A DNA stretch of 64,000 bases from Candidatus Aminicenantota bacterium. Lineage in GTDB: Bacteria > Acidobacteriota > Aminicenantia > Aminicenantales > UBA4085. Positions 15,860 to 25,020 of this stretch are shown in pieces. The position numbers and the translations under genes are program-made. Positions within the stretch are counted from its first letter, which is position 1, and each line of letters starts with the position of its first letter. Location: assembly GCA_003141555.1 (NCBI GenBank), contig PLMN01000029.1, forward strand, positions 213,922 to 277,921. The letters run 5' to 3'. The notes under the pieces were generated by a model, which worked only from the letters and a program-made list of their open reading frames with translations, had not been told where the DNA came from and made no database searches.

Positions 15860-16831
15860 ATGAAAAAGCAAAAATCTAGGGCCGCGGCCTTTCTCCTGCT
15901 CTTCATCCTCCCGCTTTCGTTGTTTGCCCAGGGGGTTGCGTCCGGGGAGGCGAAGAACAACCCGGCGCCCCCTTTCTCGCTCTCGGATCGATCTGGCCCG
16001 GCCGCGCCGGCGATTTTCGGCCTGGCGGAATCCCAGGAGATTTCTCCGCCGACTCCGCCGGCGCCGGAGCATTTCACTTTCAAGTCTATCACCGGCGACT
16101 TCCTGAAGGACGCCGGCGAGATCTGGACCTATCCTCTCCATATCCGAACCCGGGATATCCTGCCGATCGCTGGCGTCGCGGTTCTGACCGGCATCCTGAT
16201 CGGGAACGACGAGTCGATTCGCCGGAATATGTTGAATTATCGGATGAGCCACGCTTGGGTCAAGGCCGTCAGCCCGGTCCTCACCGAGATGGGAAATTTC
16301 GGGGCTATGGGAACAGCCGCCGCATTCCTCTTCTACGGCCTAATCGCCAAGGACGACAAGTCGGTCGAAACAGCGGTCCTCGCTACGAGCGCCATGCTGC
16401 AGAGCGCGATTTTGATCACGTTTCTCAAGGGGATGTTCGGGCGGCAGCGCCCGTACTGGGACAACGGGGTTGACCGCTGGTCCGGGCCGGTCGGATTTTT
16501 CTCGAGATTAGAAGCGGGGCAAACCGGAAGATATGATTCCTTCCCCGGGGGGCACTCGATCACCGCATTCAGCCTGGCCTCGGTCGTGGCCATGCAATAT
16601 CAAGAGAGCGTCTGGGTCCCCATCCTGGCCTATACGACGGCCACGGGCGTGGCGCTGTCGCGGGTGACCGAGGGCAAGCACTGGCTCTCGGACTGTTTGG
16701 TGGGCAGCGTCCTCGGATATGCCGTCGGCCGCATGGTCGTTCTAAACCACCGCAGCCGTTATCATATCATACCTACAGCCGGGGTCGTCAACGGCTCCTT
16801 GTCCTTTGCCCTCACCGTTTCCACTCGTTAG
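15860..16831 (+). CDS. PAP2-family phosphatase with signal peptide
   Basis: A 323-aa protein. A signal peptide (AAAFLLLFILPLSLFAQG) precedes a linker and a PAP2 domain with the three phosphatase motifs: KGMFGRQRP, YDSFPGGHSITAFSLA and RVTEGKHWLSDCLVG. PAP2 enzymes dephosphorylate lipid phosphates such as undecaprenyl pyrophosphate or phosphatidic acid. The N-terminal extension and export make an envelope role likely. It lies 123 nt after the previous gene in the same orientation. Confidence 0.85.
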   Translation: MKKQKSRAAAFLLLFILPLSLFAQGVASGEAKNNPAPPFSLSDRSGPAAPAIFGLAESQEISPPTPPAPEHFTFKSITGDFLKDAGEIWTYPLHIRTRDILPIAGVAVLTGILIGNDESIRRNMLNYRMSHAWVKAVSPVLTEMGNFGAMGTAAAFLFYGLIAKDDKSVETAVLATSAMLQSAILITFLKGMFGRQRPYWDNGVDRWSGPVGFFSRLEAGQTGRYDSFPGGHSITAFSLASVVAMQYQESVWVPILAYTTATGVALSRVTEGKHWLSDCLVGSVLGYAVGRMVVLNHRSRYHIIPTAGVVNGSLSFALTVSTR

Positions 16832-16885
16832 CGCCGCGGGCACGCGAAGCCCTGGCGGATTTTGAATTCGAGGAGGTATGATTCC

Positions 16886-17098
16886 ATGAAACTCGTGGGT
16901 ATTATTCTCATCGTTCTGGGAGTCCTGGCCCTGGCCTATCAGGGAATACGCTATACGACTCAGGAGAAGGTGATTGATATCGGACCCCTTAAGGTCACGG
17001 CCGCGGAGAGGCATACCATCCCGCTGCCTCCGATCCTGGGTGGAGTCGCGATCGCCGCGGGAATCGCCTTGATCCTCGTGGAGCGCAAAAAGACATAG
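16886..17098 (+). CDS. Two-TM small membrane protein (DUF3185-like)
   Basis: A 70-aa protein with hydrophobic termini (LVGIILIVLGVLALAY and ILGGVAIAAGIALILVE) around a short extracytoplasmic loop containing GPLKVTAAERHTIPLPP. It resembles the DUF3185-type small membrane proteins that occur in envelope-stress operons. The start at 16886 is set by AGGAGG nine bases upstream; an earlier in-frame ATG at 16862 lacks a site. Function unknown. Confidence 0.75.
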   Translation: MKLVGIILIVLGVLALAYQGIRYTTQEKVIDIGPLKVTAAERHTIPLPPILGGVAIAAGIALILVERKKT

Positions 17099-17177
17099 GG
17101 AGATCTTTTCCGAGAACGACCATTTCACGGCCGACCTAACAAGAACCGGGCCCCTTCGCCTGGCGGCAATTGACTAA

Positions 17178-17220
17178 TCCCTGTTTTTATCCTAAACTTC
17201 TTATCGACGAGAAACAGGGA
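17178..17220 (+). promoter_or_regulatory. Leader inverted repeat covering the ribosome-binding site
   Basis: TCCCTGTTT (17178-17186) and AAACAGGGA (17212-17220) are perfect 9-bp inverted arms with a 25-base loop. The right arm ends six bases before the ATG of the response regulator and includes the only Shine-Dalgarno-like bases (AGGGA). It could be an operator or a translational hairpin. Confidence 0.45.
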
Positions 17221-17226
17221 CATCTT

Positions 17227-18645
17227 ATGGCGAATATCCTCATCATCGATGACGATAAGCTCATTTGCGATTGGATCGCAAACGTCGTTACCCGATTAGG
17301 CCATCAGCCCGTTTTGGCCCACCTCCTCCGGGACGGACTCTCGAAAGTCCAATCCGAGCCGTTCGACATCGTTTTTCTGGACGTCCGGATGCCCGACGGA
17401 AACGGCTTGGAAAGCATGCCGAAGATCAAAGCCTCCCGGACTTCGCCGGAAATCATCATGATCACCGGGCGGGGCGATCCCGACGAAGCCGAGCTGGCCA
17501 TCCAATCCGGCGCCTGGGATTATTTGGAAAAGCCGGCCACCTTCGAAACCCTCAAGCTCCCCATCATCCGGGCCCTGGAATATCGAGCGGAAAGAAAATC
17601 GGGATTGCCGCCGGTCATTTTGCTCCGAAGCGGCATCATCGGAGATTCGCCGAAGATGGCGTCCTCCTTGGAACTCCTGGCCGAGGCCGCCGGCAGCAAC
17701 GTCAACGTCCTCATCACCGGTGAAACCGGAACGGGAAAAGAGCTTTTTGCCAAAGCGATCCATTACAACAGCTCCCGGGCGAAAAGGAATTTCGTGGTCG
17801 TGGATTGCACGGCCCTTCCCGAGACGCTGGTGGAAAGCGTTCTTTTCGGGCACGAACGGGGAGCGTTCACCGGGGCCGATCGGAGTCAGGAGGGCTTGGT
17901 CAAGCAAGCCGATGGGGGGACGCTTTTCTTGGATGAGATCGGGGAGTTGCCGTTCTTGATCCAAAAACGGTTCCTCCGGGTCATTCAAGAGCACCGCTTC
18001 CGTCCCGTCGGAGGACGCCAGGAAATCGAGAGCGATTTCCGGCTCGTGGCTGCGACGAACCGGGACCTGGAAAGCATGGTCCGGCAGGGACGATTCCGGG
18101 AAGACCTGTTATTCCGGCTCCGGACCATCATCATCGGATTGCCCGCGTTGAGAGGGATTCCTGAAGACATCAAAAAATTGACGCTCTTTTATATGAACGA
18201 CTTGTGCGAGCGGTTTGGGATCGCCCCCAAAGGGGCTTCTCCGGAATTCTGGGATATCGTGACCGAGTATAAGTGGCCCGGCAACGTGCGGGAACTGATC
18301 CAGGCCATGGAGAAAGCCCTGCTTTCGGCCAAGGACGAGCCCATCCTGTTCCCCAAACATCTCCCGACATATATTCGGATCCATGTGGCCCGGGATTTTT
18401 TCCCCAAGAAACCGGTAATTCCGGGCGTGCCGGAGATCCGCTCGGGCGCTCCCAAAGCCCCGCCCCAATTGAAGGCGATCCGGAAAGCCGCGGTTTCCGA
18501 GGCCGAGCAGAAATATCTCAAGGACCTGATCTCGTTCGCGGGTGGCGACAATAACAAAGCTTGCCGGATTTCCGGCTTATCCCGCTCGAGGTTCTATACG
18601 CTTCTCAGGAAGTACCGCCCCCCTAATGATCGTTGGCCGGGATGA
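17227..18645 (+). CDS. NtrC-family sigma-54-dependent response regulator
   Basis: A 472-aa three-domain activator. Residues 1-120 are a receiver (acidic pocket D8-D10, phospho-acceptor D52 in VFLDVRMPDG, Lys in LEKPATF). The AAA+ domain has Walker A GETGTGKE, the sigma-54 contact loop GAFTGA in GHERGAFTGADRS, Walker B TLFLDEIGE and an arginine-finger region. The C-terminus has a Fis-type HTH (NNKACRISGLSRSRFYTLLR). No histidine kinase is nearby. Five sigma-54-like promoters lie within 12 kb on either side, making those genes its likely regulon. Confidence 0.95.
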   Translation: MANILIIDDDKLICDWIANVVTRLGHQPVLAHLLRDGLSKVQSEPFDIVFLDVRMPDGNGLESMPKIKASRTSPEIIMITGRGDPDEAELAIQSGAWDYLEKPATFETLKLPIIRALEYRAERKSGLPPVILLRSGIIGDSPKMASSLELLAEAAGSNVNVLITGETGTGKELFAKAIHYNSSRAKRNFVVVDCTALPETLVESVLFGHERGAFTGADRSQEGLVKQADGGTLFLDEIGELPFLIQKRFLRVIQEHRFRPVGGRQEIESDFRLVAATNRDLESMVRQGRFREDLLFRLRTIIIGLPALRGIPEDIKKLTLFYMNDLCERFGIAPKGASPEFWDIVTEYKWPGNVRELIQAMEKALLSAKDEPILFPKHLPTYIRIHVARDFFPKKPVIPGVPEIRSGAPKAPPQLKAIRKAAVSEAEQKYLKDLISFAGGDNNKACRISGLSRSRFYTLLRKYRPPNDRWPG

Positions 18646-18791
18646 AGCCGGTCATGGCTTCGCAAAAAGAAAGAATCCTCATTTATTGGAATAAGTGCAA
18701 CTTCTGAGGACAAAAAGCCTTCGATCCGGGGGGGAAACGGCTCATCCGCATTTCTCCTCCCTGTAAAAGACTACCATCTTGTTTTCTATGG

Positions 18792-18807
18792 TTGGCATGT
18801 TTCTTGA
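18792..18807 (+). promoter_or_regulatory. Sigma-54 promoter-like site
   Basis: TTGGCATGTTTCTTGA has the -24 TGGCA and -12 TTG elements at correct spacing; the usual C at -12 is A. The same 16 bases occur at 28848-28863 and, inverted, at 28647-28662. It lies 65 bases before the ATG at 18872. Confidence 0.55.
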
Positions 18808-18871
18808 ATATCATTTGTTTATCAAAAAGAGGAATGGCGATGATTCGTCCTCAAAAGAAGCTGTGAGTCCG

Positions 18872-19342
18872 ATGCAACTGCTTTTATATTCAAATGGCAA
18901 TGAACCCAATCAAAAAAGGCTGGAAGCCGCCGTTCAGATGGTGATCCCCGAAAGTCAAATCGAGAGCTTCAAGAGTCTGGCGGACTTCGGTGAACGGCTC
19001 CGGCTGCCCGTCGAACCGGATTCCATCGCCGTTCTCTCGGCTTCGAACCTGGAAGAGCTACAGCGGATGCAATTGCTCCGCGCGCTGCTCACGGAGATTT
19101 ATGTCGTTCTTGTCATTCCGGACCGGGAGGAGGGCACCATCCGACTCGCCCATCTCCTGCTGCCGCGGTTCCTGAGCCAACAACAAGATACGTTCATCGA
19201 TCTCGGCAAGGTCCTGGCCAAAATTTACGGAACGTCTCACTGGTCCCGAATTCCTTCCCGCGCCCGGTCATTCGCCGAACCCGCGGACGAACCGGTTGTC
19301 GACTGGGGGAAGCTCCGTTCCACCCTCCCTCGATCATTGTGA
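18872..19342 (+). CDS. Hypothetical protein, receiver-like fold possible
   Basis: A 156-aa soluble protein starting MQLLLYSNGNEPNQKRLEAA. Alternating strands and helices (SIAVLSASNLEELQRM, IYVVLVIPDREEGTIRLA) with DREE recall a degenerate receiver or Rossmann fold, but no phospho-acceptor is identifiable. Longer in-frame starts (18788) lie on top of the sigma-54-like site, so 18872 is preferred although its ribosome-binding site is weak. Position just after the NtrC-type regulator and its own sigma-54 site suggests a regulon member. Function unknown. Confidence 0.6.
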   Translation: MQLLLYSNGNEPNQKRLEAAVQMVIPESQIESFKSLADFGERLRLPVEPDSIAVLSASNLEELQRMQLLRALLTEIYVVLVIPDREEGTIRLAHLLLPRFLSQQQDTFIDLGKVLAKIYGTSHWSRIPSRARSFAEPADEPVVDWGKLRSTLPRSL

Positions 19343-21124
19343 ATAGATAAGCACGCTGTAGGGGCCCAGCGACAGCTTGGCCTGGAACGGAAAACCGTCA
19401 TAGGCACCTGGTTCGGTCGCCGTATCGGCGCTCGGATAGCCTTGGAAAGCGTCGCTATAGCCGCGCCAATCGCTGTTGAATCGGAGCTTCCATGCCCCCG
19501 CGGCCGGAAAACCGATGATGTAGTCCGCCTGCGGCTCGTAAGAAAAGTTGGCGACGACGACGACGTCGTCCGACGGACCGCCCTTGTCCCAGCGGTGGAA
19601 GGCGATGACCTTGTGCACATCGTGCAGGTGATAGACCTGGGTGAACTGCCCGCAGAGGCCGCGGGTGAAGCCGTCGCGATTGAGCCGCAGCCGGATGAGA
19701 TCGCGATACAGCCGGACGATGCCGTGGAACTCGTCGCGCTGATCCCAGTCGAGAGGGATCGTGTCGCGGAACCAGGCGCCTTCGAGAAATTCCTGACCTT
19801 GGAAGAGCATGGGGATGCCGGGGGCCGTAAAGACCATGGCGGCGGCCAGCGTCGAACGCTTCTGGGCATACCATCCCTTGGGGTCCTTGGGGTCGATCTC
19901 CTGGGGAACGCGCGCCCGGCCGTTGGCCACCTCGTCGTGCGATTCGCTGTAAATGACCCGTTCGAAAGCGTCGTCATTGTAGCGATAGCTGATCGCGTCG
20001 CGGATGGCGGCGATCGAGCGGCGCTCATCCTGGGGCGTGATCACGGCCTGGCGGATCGGATAGACGAAGTTGGAATCCCACTGCGAGCCGAACCCGGCGC
20101 CCCCGGCCCCGACGTCCTTGGTGAGCCACTTGTTGTTCTGCAAGTCCTCGGCGATCGTGATGCGGCCGGGGTACGTCCGGGCGACCAGGGTGTTGAGAGC
20201 CTGGAGCAGACTCCAGCCGTCGGGCAGGTCGTCGCCGGCGGGGCCGCGGGAGGCGCGGACATAAATCGTGCCGTCGAAGCGGAGGCCGTCCACATGATAT
20301 TCCCCTAGCCACATGGCGGCGTTATCGAGAATATATTGACGGACCTCGCCCCGCCCGTAATCGGGCCGGGTGTTTCCCCACGGGGTCGTGGCCCGGGGGT
20401 CGTTGTAGAAGTAAATCCCCCCATAATCGTTTTCGGTCCAGCCGTCGAACCGCCAGAGATCGAGGTCGCTCGGGCCGAAGTGGTTGTAAACGACGTCAAG
20501 GATTACGGCCAGGCCTTGCTCGTGGGCATTCTTGACGAACCGCTTGAACCCCAAGGGCCCGCCGTAGTCGGTTTCGACCGAGAAGATATGGGAGGGATTG
20601 TAACCCCAGGACCGTTCTCCGGCGAACTGGGCGATCGGCATGATTTGGACCGCATTGATGCCGAGTTTCTTCAAATGCCCCAAACGGGCCGATACGGAGG
20701 AGAATTTTCCGGGCCGGATCTCGTTCTCGTCATTGAACGTGCCGACGTGCAGTTCGTAGATGACGAGTTCGTTCCAGGGCGCGAGAGAAAAATCGTCCCC
20801 CTCCCAGTCGAAGCTCGGGTCGTGGACGATGGCGTTGCCGACCGAATTGGTCACCGCGCGGGCGTACGGGTCGATGCGCATGAGCGGGCCTTGGGCCGTT
20901 GCCAGGAGGAACTTGTATTGATCGCCGACGCGGGCTTCGGCCACGGCGGCATACCAAGAGCCGTGCTCCTCGGCTTGCATGGGGTGCTTATCGCCGTCCC
21001 ATCCGTTGAACGATCCGACGACGGAGACTCTCTGGGCATGGGGCGCCCACACGCGGAACGCGACTCCGCCGGCATAGGGGATCGCGCCCAAGCCCGGGAT
21101 CTTTGCGTCTGGGCTCATGGTCAT
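19334..21124 (-). CDS. GH13 1,4-alpha-glucan branching enzyme-like protein
   Basis: A 596-aa alpha-amylase-superfamily enzyme. An N-terminal CBM48-like domain (FRVWAPHAQRVSVVGSFNGW) leads into the barrel with the conserved regions DVVYNHFG, GLRFDGTIYVR (nucleophile Asp), ITIAEDLQN (acid/base Glu) and SESHDEV (HDE, typical of branching enzymes rather than amylases). It would introduce alpha-1,6 branches into glycogen in the cytoplasm, though trehalose-type activities in the same superfamily cannot be excluded. The ATG at 21124 follows AGGTGGAG. It ends across from the convergent hypothetical gene (9-nt overlap) and follows the RNB gene by 12 nt. Confidence 0.85.
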   Translation of the reverse strand: MTMSPDAKIPGLGAIPYAGGVAFRVWAPHAQRVSVVGSFNGWDGDKHPMQAEEHGSWYAAVAEARVGDQYKFLLATAQGPLMRIDPYARAVTNSVGNAIVHDPSFDWEGDDFSLAPWNELVIYELHVGTFNDENEIRPGKFSSVSARLGHLKKLGINAVQIMPIAQFAGERSWGYNPSHIFSVETDYGGPLGFKRFVKNAHEQGLAVILDVVYNHFGPSDLDLWRFDGWTENDYGGIYFYNDPRATTPWGNTRPDYGRGEVRQYILDNAAMWLGEYHVDGLRFDGTIYVRASRGPAGDDLPDGWSLLQALNTLVARTYPGRITIAEDLQNNKWLTKDVGAGGAGFGSQWDSNFVYPIRQAVITPQDERRSIAAIRDAISYRYNDDAFERVIYSESHDEVANGRARVPQEIDPKDPKGWYAQKRSTLAAAMVFTAPGIPMLFQGQEFLEGAWFRDTIPLDWDQRDEFHGIVRLYRDLIRLRLNRDGFTRGLCGQFTQVYHLHDVHKVIAFHRWDKGGPSDDVVVVANFSYEPQADYIIGFPAAGAWKLRFNSDWRGYSDAFQGYPSADTATEPGAYDGFPFQAKLSLGPYSVLIYSQ

Positions 21125-21136
21125 GTTCTCCACCTT

Positions 21137-22678
21137 TCAGCGCTTCGGGGTTGACCGGTTCCCAGCCGCCGGGGAGCTCGGGGATAACCGTTTTGACGGA
21201 CCCACCCGCTTGAAATCGATGAAGCCCCGCTCGACGTCGACCGAGATCAGTTGCACACGGAGCCGGTCGCCGATATCCAGGCCGGCGGAGCCTTGAACCA
21301 GCTTGCCTTCCACCGGCAAGGGGAGGAGCCGGACCCAGGTGCCTTTCTCAGATGCCCCCGTGACAAGGGCATCGAACTGTTCATTGATTCTCGATTCCAA
21401 AAGAAGGGCTTCCGCGGATTTGTCGACCTGCCGCTCGACTTTGTCGGCGGCATCCTCTTCTTCGGTGCAATGGCTCGCCAGGGCATCCAATTCATCCTTG
21501 CGATAGGGCCATGAACCGCCCGCCAGGGCGGCCTTCAGCAGGCGTTGGGTGATCAGATCGGGGTAGCGCCGATTCGGGGCGGTGGAATGGCCATAGTCCT
21601 TGACCGCGAGGCCAAAGTGCCCCGGGGCCGTGTCGCCTGGAAGCTCGGCCATGTATTCGCCCGCTCCGAGAAGCTTGATGACCGCCAGGGAGAGATCGGG
21701 GAAACGCAGCGGATCAGAGGCTTTCTCCTTCTGGAGAAATGCGTCCAGGGCTTTTGGGTCCGGATGAGCGGGCAGGCTGAATTTGCGGTCCCCGGCGAGC
21801 TCGACGATCCTGTCCCAGCGTTTGGGCTCACGAACGACACGGCGGAGGGAGGGGAATTTCCGCGAGGTCAGATAGCGGGCGGTGATGCCGTTGGCCGCGA
21901 TCATGAAATCCTCGATCAGGTCCGTAGCCCGGTTCCTGGCTTCGACCTTGAAATCGCGAAGCTCATCGCCTTCAAAGATCGGTTTCGCCTTGATGGTTTC
22001 CAAGCTTAGCGCGCCTTGGACGTGGCGGAGGCTCCTCAGATTCTGGGCGGCCCTGTCCTGCGCGCGCAGATTCGCGTCGAGCGCCGGGACCGCCGCGGCG
22101 GCGTCCGGCATCGGTCCTTTCCCCTCCAGCCAGGCGCCCACACTGCTGTAGGCGAGCTTCGCCCGATTGCGGACCCGGGCTCGATAGATCCCGGAGTCGA
22201 GCACGGACCCGTCCGGGCCGGCCACCATGTCCACGACGACGGAGAGGCGATCAGCATTAAAGTTCAGGGACGTCAGATCGGTGGACAGCTTTTCGGGAAG
22301 CATGGGGAAGATCAAGGCCGCGGTATAAACGGACGTCGTATTGTGGCGGGCTTGATCGTCCAGGGCGGATCCTTTTTTGACGATCGCGTCCACGTCGGCG
22401 ACGGCCACGAGGATCCGGACCTTGTCTCCGGGCAGAACCTCGGCGACGGTCAGCTGATCCAGATCGCGGGAGTCGTCGTTGTCGATGGACGCCCAGAGAA
22501 GGCCGGTGAGGTCGCGAACTGTCTCGCCTTTTGCCTCGGCGGGGGCGTGGATCCCCCCAAGTTGGGCAAGCGCTTCGGGAGAGAAATCGGGGAGCAATTC
22601 CCGGTCCGTCATCGCCCGGCGGGCGATGTCCTGTAAAATAGCCCGGTGCTGTTTCTCGTTCCGGCCGGTCGGGTTCAT
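21137..22678 (-). CDS. RNB-domain ribonuclease (RNase II/R family)
   Basis: A 513-aa exoribonuclease. The RNB catalytic core shows SIDNDDSRDLDQL (metal-binding Asp cluster), VAVADVDAIVKKGSALD, and AVKDYGHSTAPNRRYPDLITQR. The C-terminus (GTWVRLLPLPVEGKLV, DIGDRLRVQLISVD) is S1-like. The cold-shock domains of full RNase R/II are missing, as in the short bacterial RNB proteins. It degrades RNA 3' to 5'. The ATG at 22678 follows AAGGAG; earlier in-frame starts lie upstream of that site. It starts 4 nt after the 183-aa membrane protein gene ends. Confidence 0.85.
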   Translation of the reverse strand: MNPTGRNEKQHRAILQDIARRAMTDRELLPDFSPEALAQLGGIHAPAEAKGETVRDLTGLLWASIDNDDSRDLDQLTVAEVLPGDKVRILVAVADVDAIVKKGSALDDQARHNTTSVYTAALIFPMLPEKLSTDLTSLNFNADRLSVVVDMVAGPDGSVLDSGIYRARVRNRAKLAYSSVGAWLEGKGPMPDAAAAVPALDANLRAQDRAAQNLRSLRHVQGALSLETIKAKPIFEGDELRDFKVEARNRATDLIEDFMIAANGITARYLTSRKFPSLRRVVREPKRWDRIVELAGDRKFSLPAHPDPKALDAFLQKEKASDPLRFPDLSLAVIKLLGAGEYMAELPGDTAPGHFGLAVKDYGHSTAPNRRYPDLITQRLLKAALAGGSWPYRKDELDALASHCTEEEDAADKVERQVDKSAEALLLESRINEQFDALVTGASEKGTWVRLLPLPVEGKLVQGSAGLDIGDRLRVQLISVDVERGFIDFKRVGPSKRLSPSSPAAGNRSTPKR

Positions 22679-22682
22679 GATA

Positions 22683-23234
22683 TCAATTCTCCTTGCCTTT
22701 CTTTTCGACATAGAGTCTCAAGTCGGTGAAGAAGCTGCAATCTTCATTCAATTGAACGGTCCCGATTTCACGCTTCAAGAAATGGACATTGAAGGCCATT
22801 AAGACCTCGTCACCCGTACCCCGGTTCCAGACCAGCGCAAAGTCAAATCCATGGAGATCATATTTGTTCATGGTCCCCATGTTGTGCACGTTCCTGAATT
22901 TGAGCTGATGCTTCTCGAAGCTCGACGCGCAGAAAACTCGGACGTCCTTCAATGCATCGGCCTGTCTCTCTTTCTGGCTTCTATTTCCGGCCAAGGCGCT
23001 GAAGAGCTTTTCGAACAAGGTCATTGTGATTTCGCTCTTGATGACAGGTCGCGCATATTCCACCATCTGAAGGATCACCGCTTCCTGGGCTTTTTTATTC
23101 CCTTCCATATAGCTTGCGGCGATATCGAATCTTTTCCAAAACAGGAGCAGGCCGATAGCCGTAGCGCCCACGATGAGGCCGACGACGACTTTTCTCCAAA
23201 CTCTCTTTCGGACGCGTGTCCCGGTTGTGGCCAT
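22683..23234 (-). CDS. Hypothetical single-TM protein
   Basis: A 183-aa protein with a basic N-terminus and one membrane segment (VVVGLIVGATAIGLLLFW), followed by a soluble domain with no family that I recognise (contains VRVFCASSFEKHQLKFRNVH and DLHGFDFALVWNRGTGDEV). The N-in orientation suggests the domain is periplasmic. It is the first gene of a likely operon with the RNB nuclease and branching enzyme. A start at 23249 is possible; 23234 is chosen for the typical MATTGTR opening. Confidence 0.65.
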   Translation of the reverse strand: MATTGTRVRKRVWRKVVVGLIVGATAIGLLLFWKRFDIAASYMEGNKKAQEAVILQMVEYARPVIKSEITMTLFEKLFSALAGNRSQKERQADALKDVRVFCASSFEKHQLKFRNVHNMGTMNKYDLHGFDFALVWNRGTGDEVLMAFNVHFLKREIGTVQLNEDCSFFTDLRLYVEKKGKEN

Positions 23235-23665
23235 TTTGGATTCTCCCAATTGAGCGTTCCGGCTATATTTCTTTTGCCTCTCCTCGTCCCGGCGCCGCCC
23301 TCGACAGACAGCATAATGAACTTAGAAGACGCCATTCCCATCAATGCGGTTTTCGTGCCAAAAATTTCAAGGATTCTCGGCCGGTTGAGAATGGCTGATT
23401 TATGATCAAATCCGGCCCGGCTATCTGAATGGAGCCGCCTTCCTTCGGGGCAATTCAGCCAAGATATCCCCAGAAGTTTTCCCCGCAGACTTGGAGGATT
23501 GTCCTGTTCAACAGCACATTTCCCATAAAACGGCATATTTCTCGCCCGGGTATCCCAAGGCAGTTGATAGGCCCGTTCCTTTCTTTTTCATTTATTTGCC
23601 GTGGCTATCAAGGCTTTGAAAGCCGCCGGCATACGTGAATATGGACTGAATATTACGAAAATGAA
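23235..23665. other. Intergenic stretch without a supported gene
   Basis: Short open frames occur on both strands but none has a ribosome-binding site with protein-like sequence. The stretch lies between a minus-strand gene and the sigma-54-like promoter of the DUF6600 gene, so activator-binding sites for the latter may be here. I could not identify a repeated enhancer motif by eye. Confidence 0.5.
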
Positions 23666-23682
23666 TTGGCACACAGTTTGCA
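23666..23682 (+). promoter_or_regulatory. Near-consensus sigma-54 promoter
   Basis: TTGGCACACAGTTTGCA matches TGGCAC-N5-TTGCA exactly, the best sigma-54 site in the window. It is 28 bases before the ATG of the DUF6600 gene, the right distance for a short leader with an AAAAGGAG ribosome-binding site. Confidence 0.75.
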
Positions 23683-23710
23683 TGGATTATTTCATAAAAG
23701 GAGAACGATT

Positions 23711-24919
23711 ATGAAAAAAGGCCTCTGGCTCATCCCCGCGCTTCTCGTGATGACGGCGATTTGCGCGGTCTATTGTTCCGCAGCCGAATTCGGCGATCCC
23801 TCGCGGGCGGGGGGGGCGCTCGACCGCAGCGTTCAAGGGGATCGTCCCGCTCCTCAGGATTATGGTCGAAATGCGGATACCTCTTACTTTTATGATCAAT
23901 TGAGCCCTTATGGAAACTGGGTCGAGCTCAATCCCTATGGCTACGTCTGGACCCCCAAGCAAATGGGTTACCGCTGGCGGCCCTATAGCGACGGGCATTG
24001 GGTCTGGACCGATGACGGCTGGACCTGGATTGCGAACGAGGAATGGGGCGATATTCCCTTCCATTATGGCCGCTGGGGCTGGGACAACGACCTCGGCTGG
24101 TTTTGGGTTCCCGGCACGGTCTGGGGCCCCGCTTGGGTGAGTTGGAGAACAAGCGATCAATACATGGGCTGGGCGCCTCTTCCCCCCGGCTTCGAGTTCA
24201 ACGTCGGAATGAATTTCAATTCGCTTTCGGTCAATATTCCCCTCAATTTCTGGGTCTTCATCCAGGGCCCGCATTTTCAGGACCTGGACCTCAATCCTTA
24301 TGTCCTTCCGTTTGAACGCAACCAGACGATCGTCAACTTCACGTCCATGCACAACAACATGTACACCCGCAACAATAGGATCGTTAACGAGGGAATGGGG
24401 CTTGACGAGGTCCGTCGAATCACGGGGAGAGCCGTCCCCACCTTCGCGCTGCAGAATGCTCCGCAGGCGGGCCGGATGAAGATCGTGGGCCAGCAGGTCC
24501 AGGTCTTCCGGCCGGCGATTCTGCCGAACGTATCCGCAAAGCCGAAAGCTTTTCTCGGCACGACCCAGGCCAGGCAAGTGCTGGCTCCGGCCAAGATCTT
24601 CGACCCCAGGGGAAAACAGAATCTCGCCGCGGAAGCCGCGGCCGTCGAGAAGCGGCAGATCCAGGAAAAGACGCTCTTGGCTACGACCCAGGCCCAAGAA
24701 ATCAAAACCTTGCAGTTGAAGCGCGACCAGGAGGCCAAGCAGGTCAGCGACGTCGCCGCCAAAGCCAAGGTCACCAAAGATTACGAGGCCAGGATCTCGA
24801 ATTTGCAAAAGAGCCATGTCGTCGAGACGCAGCAACTGGCGGATCGGCACAAGATTGATACCGAGCAGGTCAAGAGGGTCACCCAGGCTCCTCCGGACAA
24901 AAAGAAAAAGATCGATTAG
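23711..24919 (+). CDS. DUF6600-type secreted protein with coiled-coil tail
   Basis: A 402-aa exported protein. A signal peptide (LWLIPALLVMTAICAVYCSA) precedes a Trp/Tyr/Gly-rich domain: YFYDQLSPYGNWVELNPYGY, then repeats such as WTDDGWTWIANEEWGD and YGRWGWDNDLGWFWVPG, the DUF6600 (YXWV-like) pattern. The last 130 residues are charged and helical (EKRQIQEKTLLATTQAQEIK), probably a coiled coil. Such proteins are found in the periplasm or outer membrane; molecular function is unknown. The sigma-54 promoter 28 bases upstream ties it to the NtrC-type regulator. Confidence 0.8.
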   Translation: MKKGLWLIPALLVMTAICAVYCSAAEFGDPSRAGGALDRSVQGDRPAPQDYGRNADTSYFYDQLSPYGNWVELNPYGYVWTPKQMGYRWRPYSDGHWVWTDDGWTWIANEEWGDIPFHYGRWGWDNDLGWFWVPGTVWGPAWVSWRTSDQYMGWAPLPPGFEFNVGMNFNSLSVNIPLNFWVFIQGPHFQDLDLNPYVLPFERNQTIVNFTSMHNNMYTRNNRIVNEGMGLDEVRRITGRAVPTFALQNAPQAGRMKIVGQQVQVFRPAILPNVSAKPKAFLGTTQARQVLAPAKIFDPRGKQNLAAEAAAVEKRQIQEKTLLATTQAQEIKTLQLKRDQEAKQVSDVAAKAKVTKDYEARISNLQKSHVVETQQLADRHKIDTEQVKRVTQAPPDKKKKID

Positions 24920-24962
24920 GAGTAAGCCGGAACGGGTCGAGGGTTATTCAATATGATTTCAG

Positions 24963-24995
24963 GTCGGCCCCGGGAAGCATTTCCCCGGGGCCGAC
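24963..24995 (+). terminator. Strong hairpin after the DUF6600 gene
   Basis: GTCGGCCCCGGG and CCCCGGGGCCGAC form a 12-bp GC-rich stem with a short loop and one bulge. There is no T tract on the plus strand, so it may act as a partial terminator or mRNA stabiliser between the DUF6600 and DUF3943 genes. Confidence 0.5.
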
Positions 24996-25020
24996 GATGA
25001 AGAAAAAAACCGCATAAAAA

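Noticed and set aside
16846-16876. Sigma-54 site before the gene at 16886 (TGGCGGATTTTGAA)
   Set aside because: The distance between the GG and TG elements is two bases too short for a -24/-12 promoter.
17151-17175. Sigma-54 site before the response regulator (TGGCGGCAATTGAC)
   Set aside because: Spacing is too short by about two bases and the -24 element is weak.
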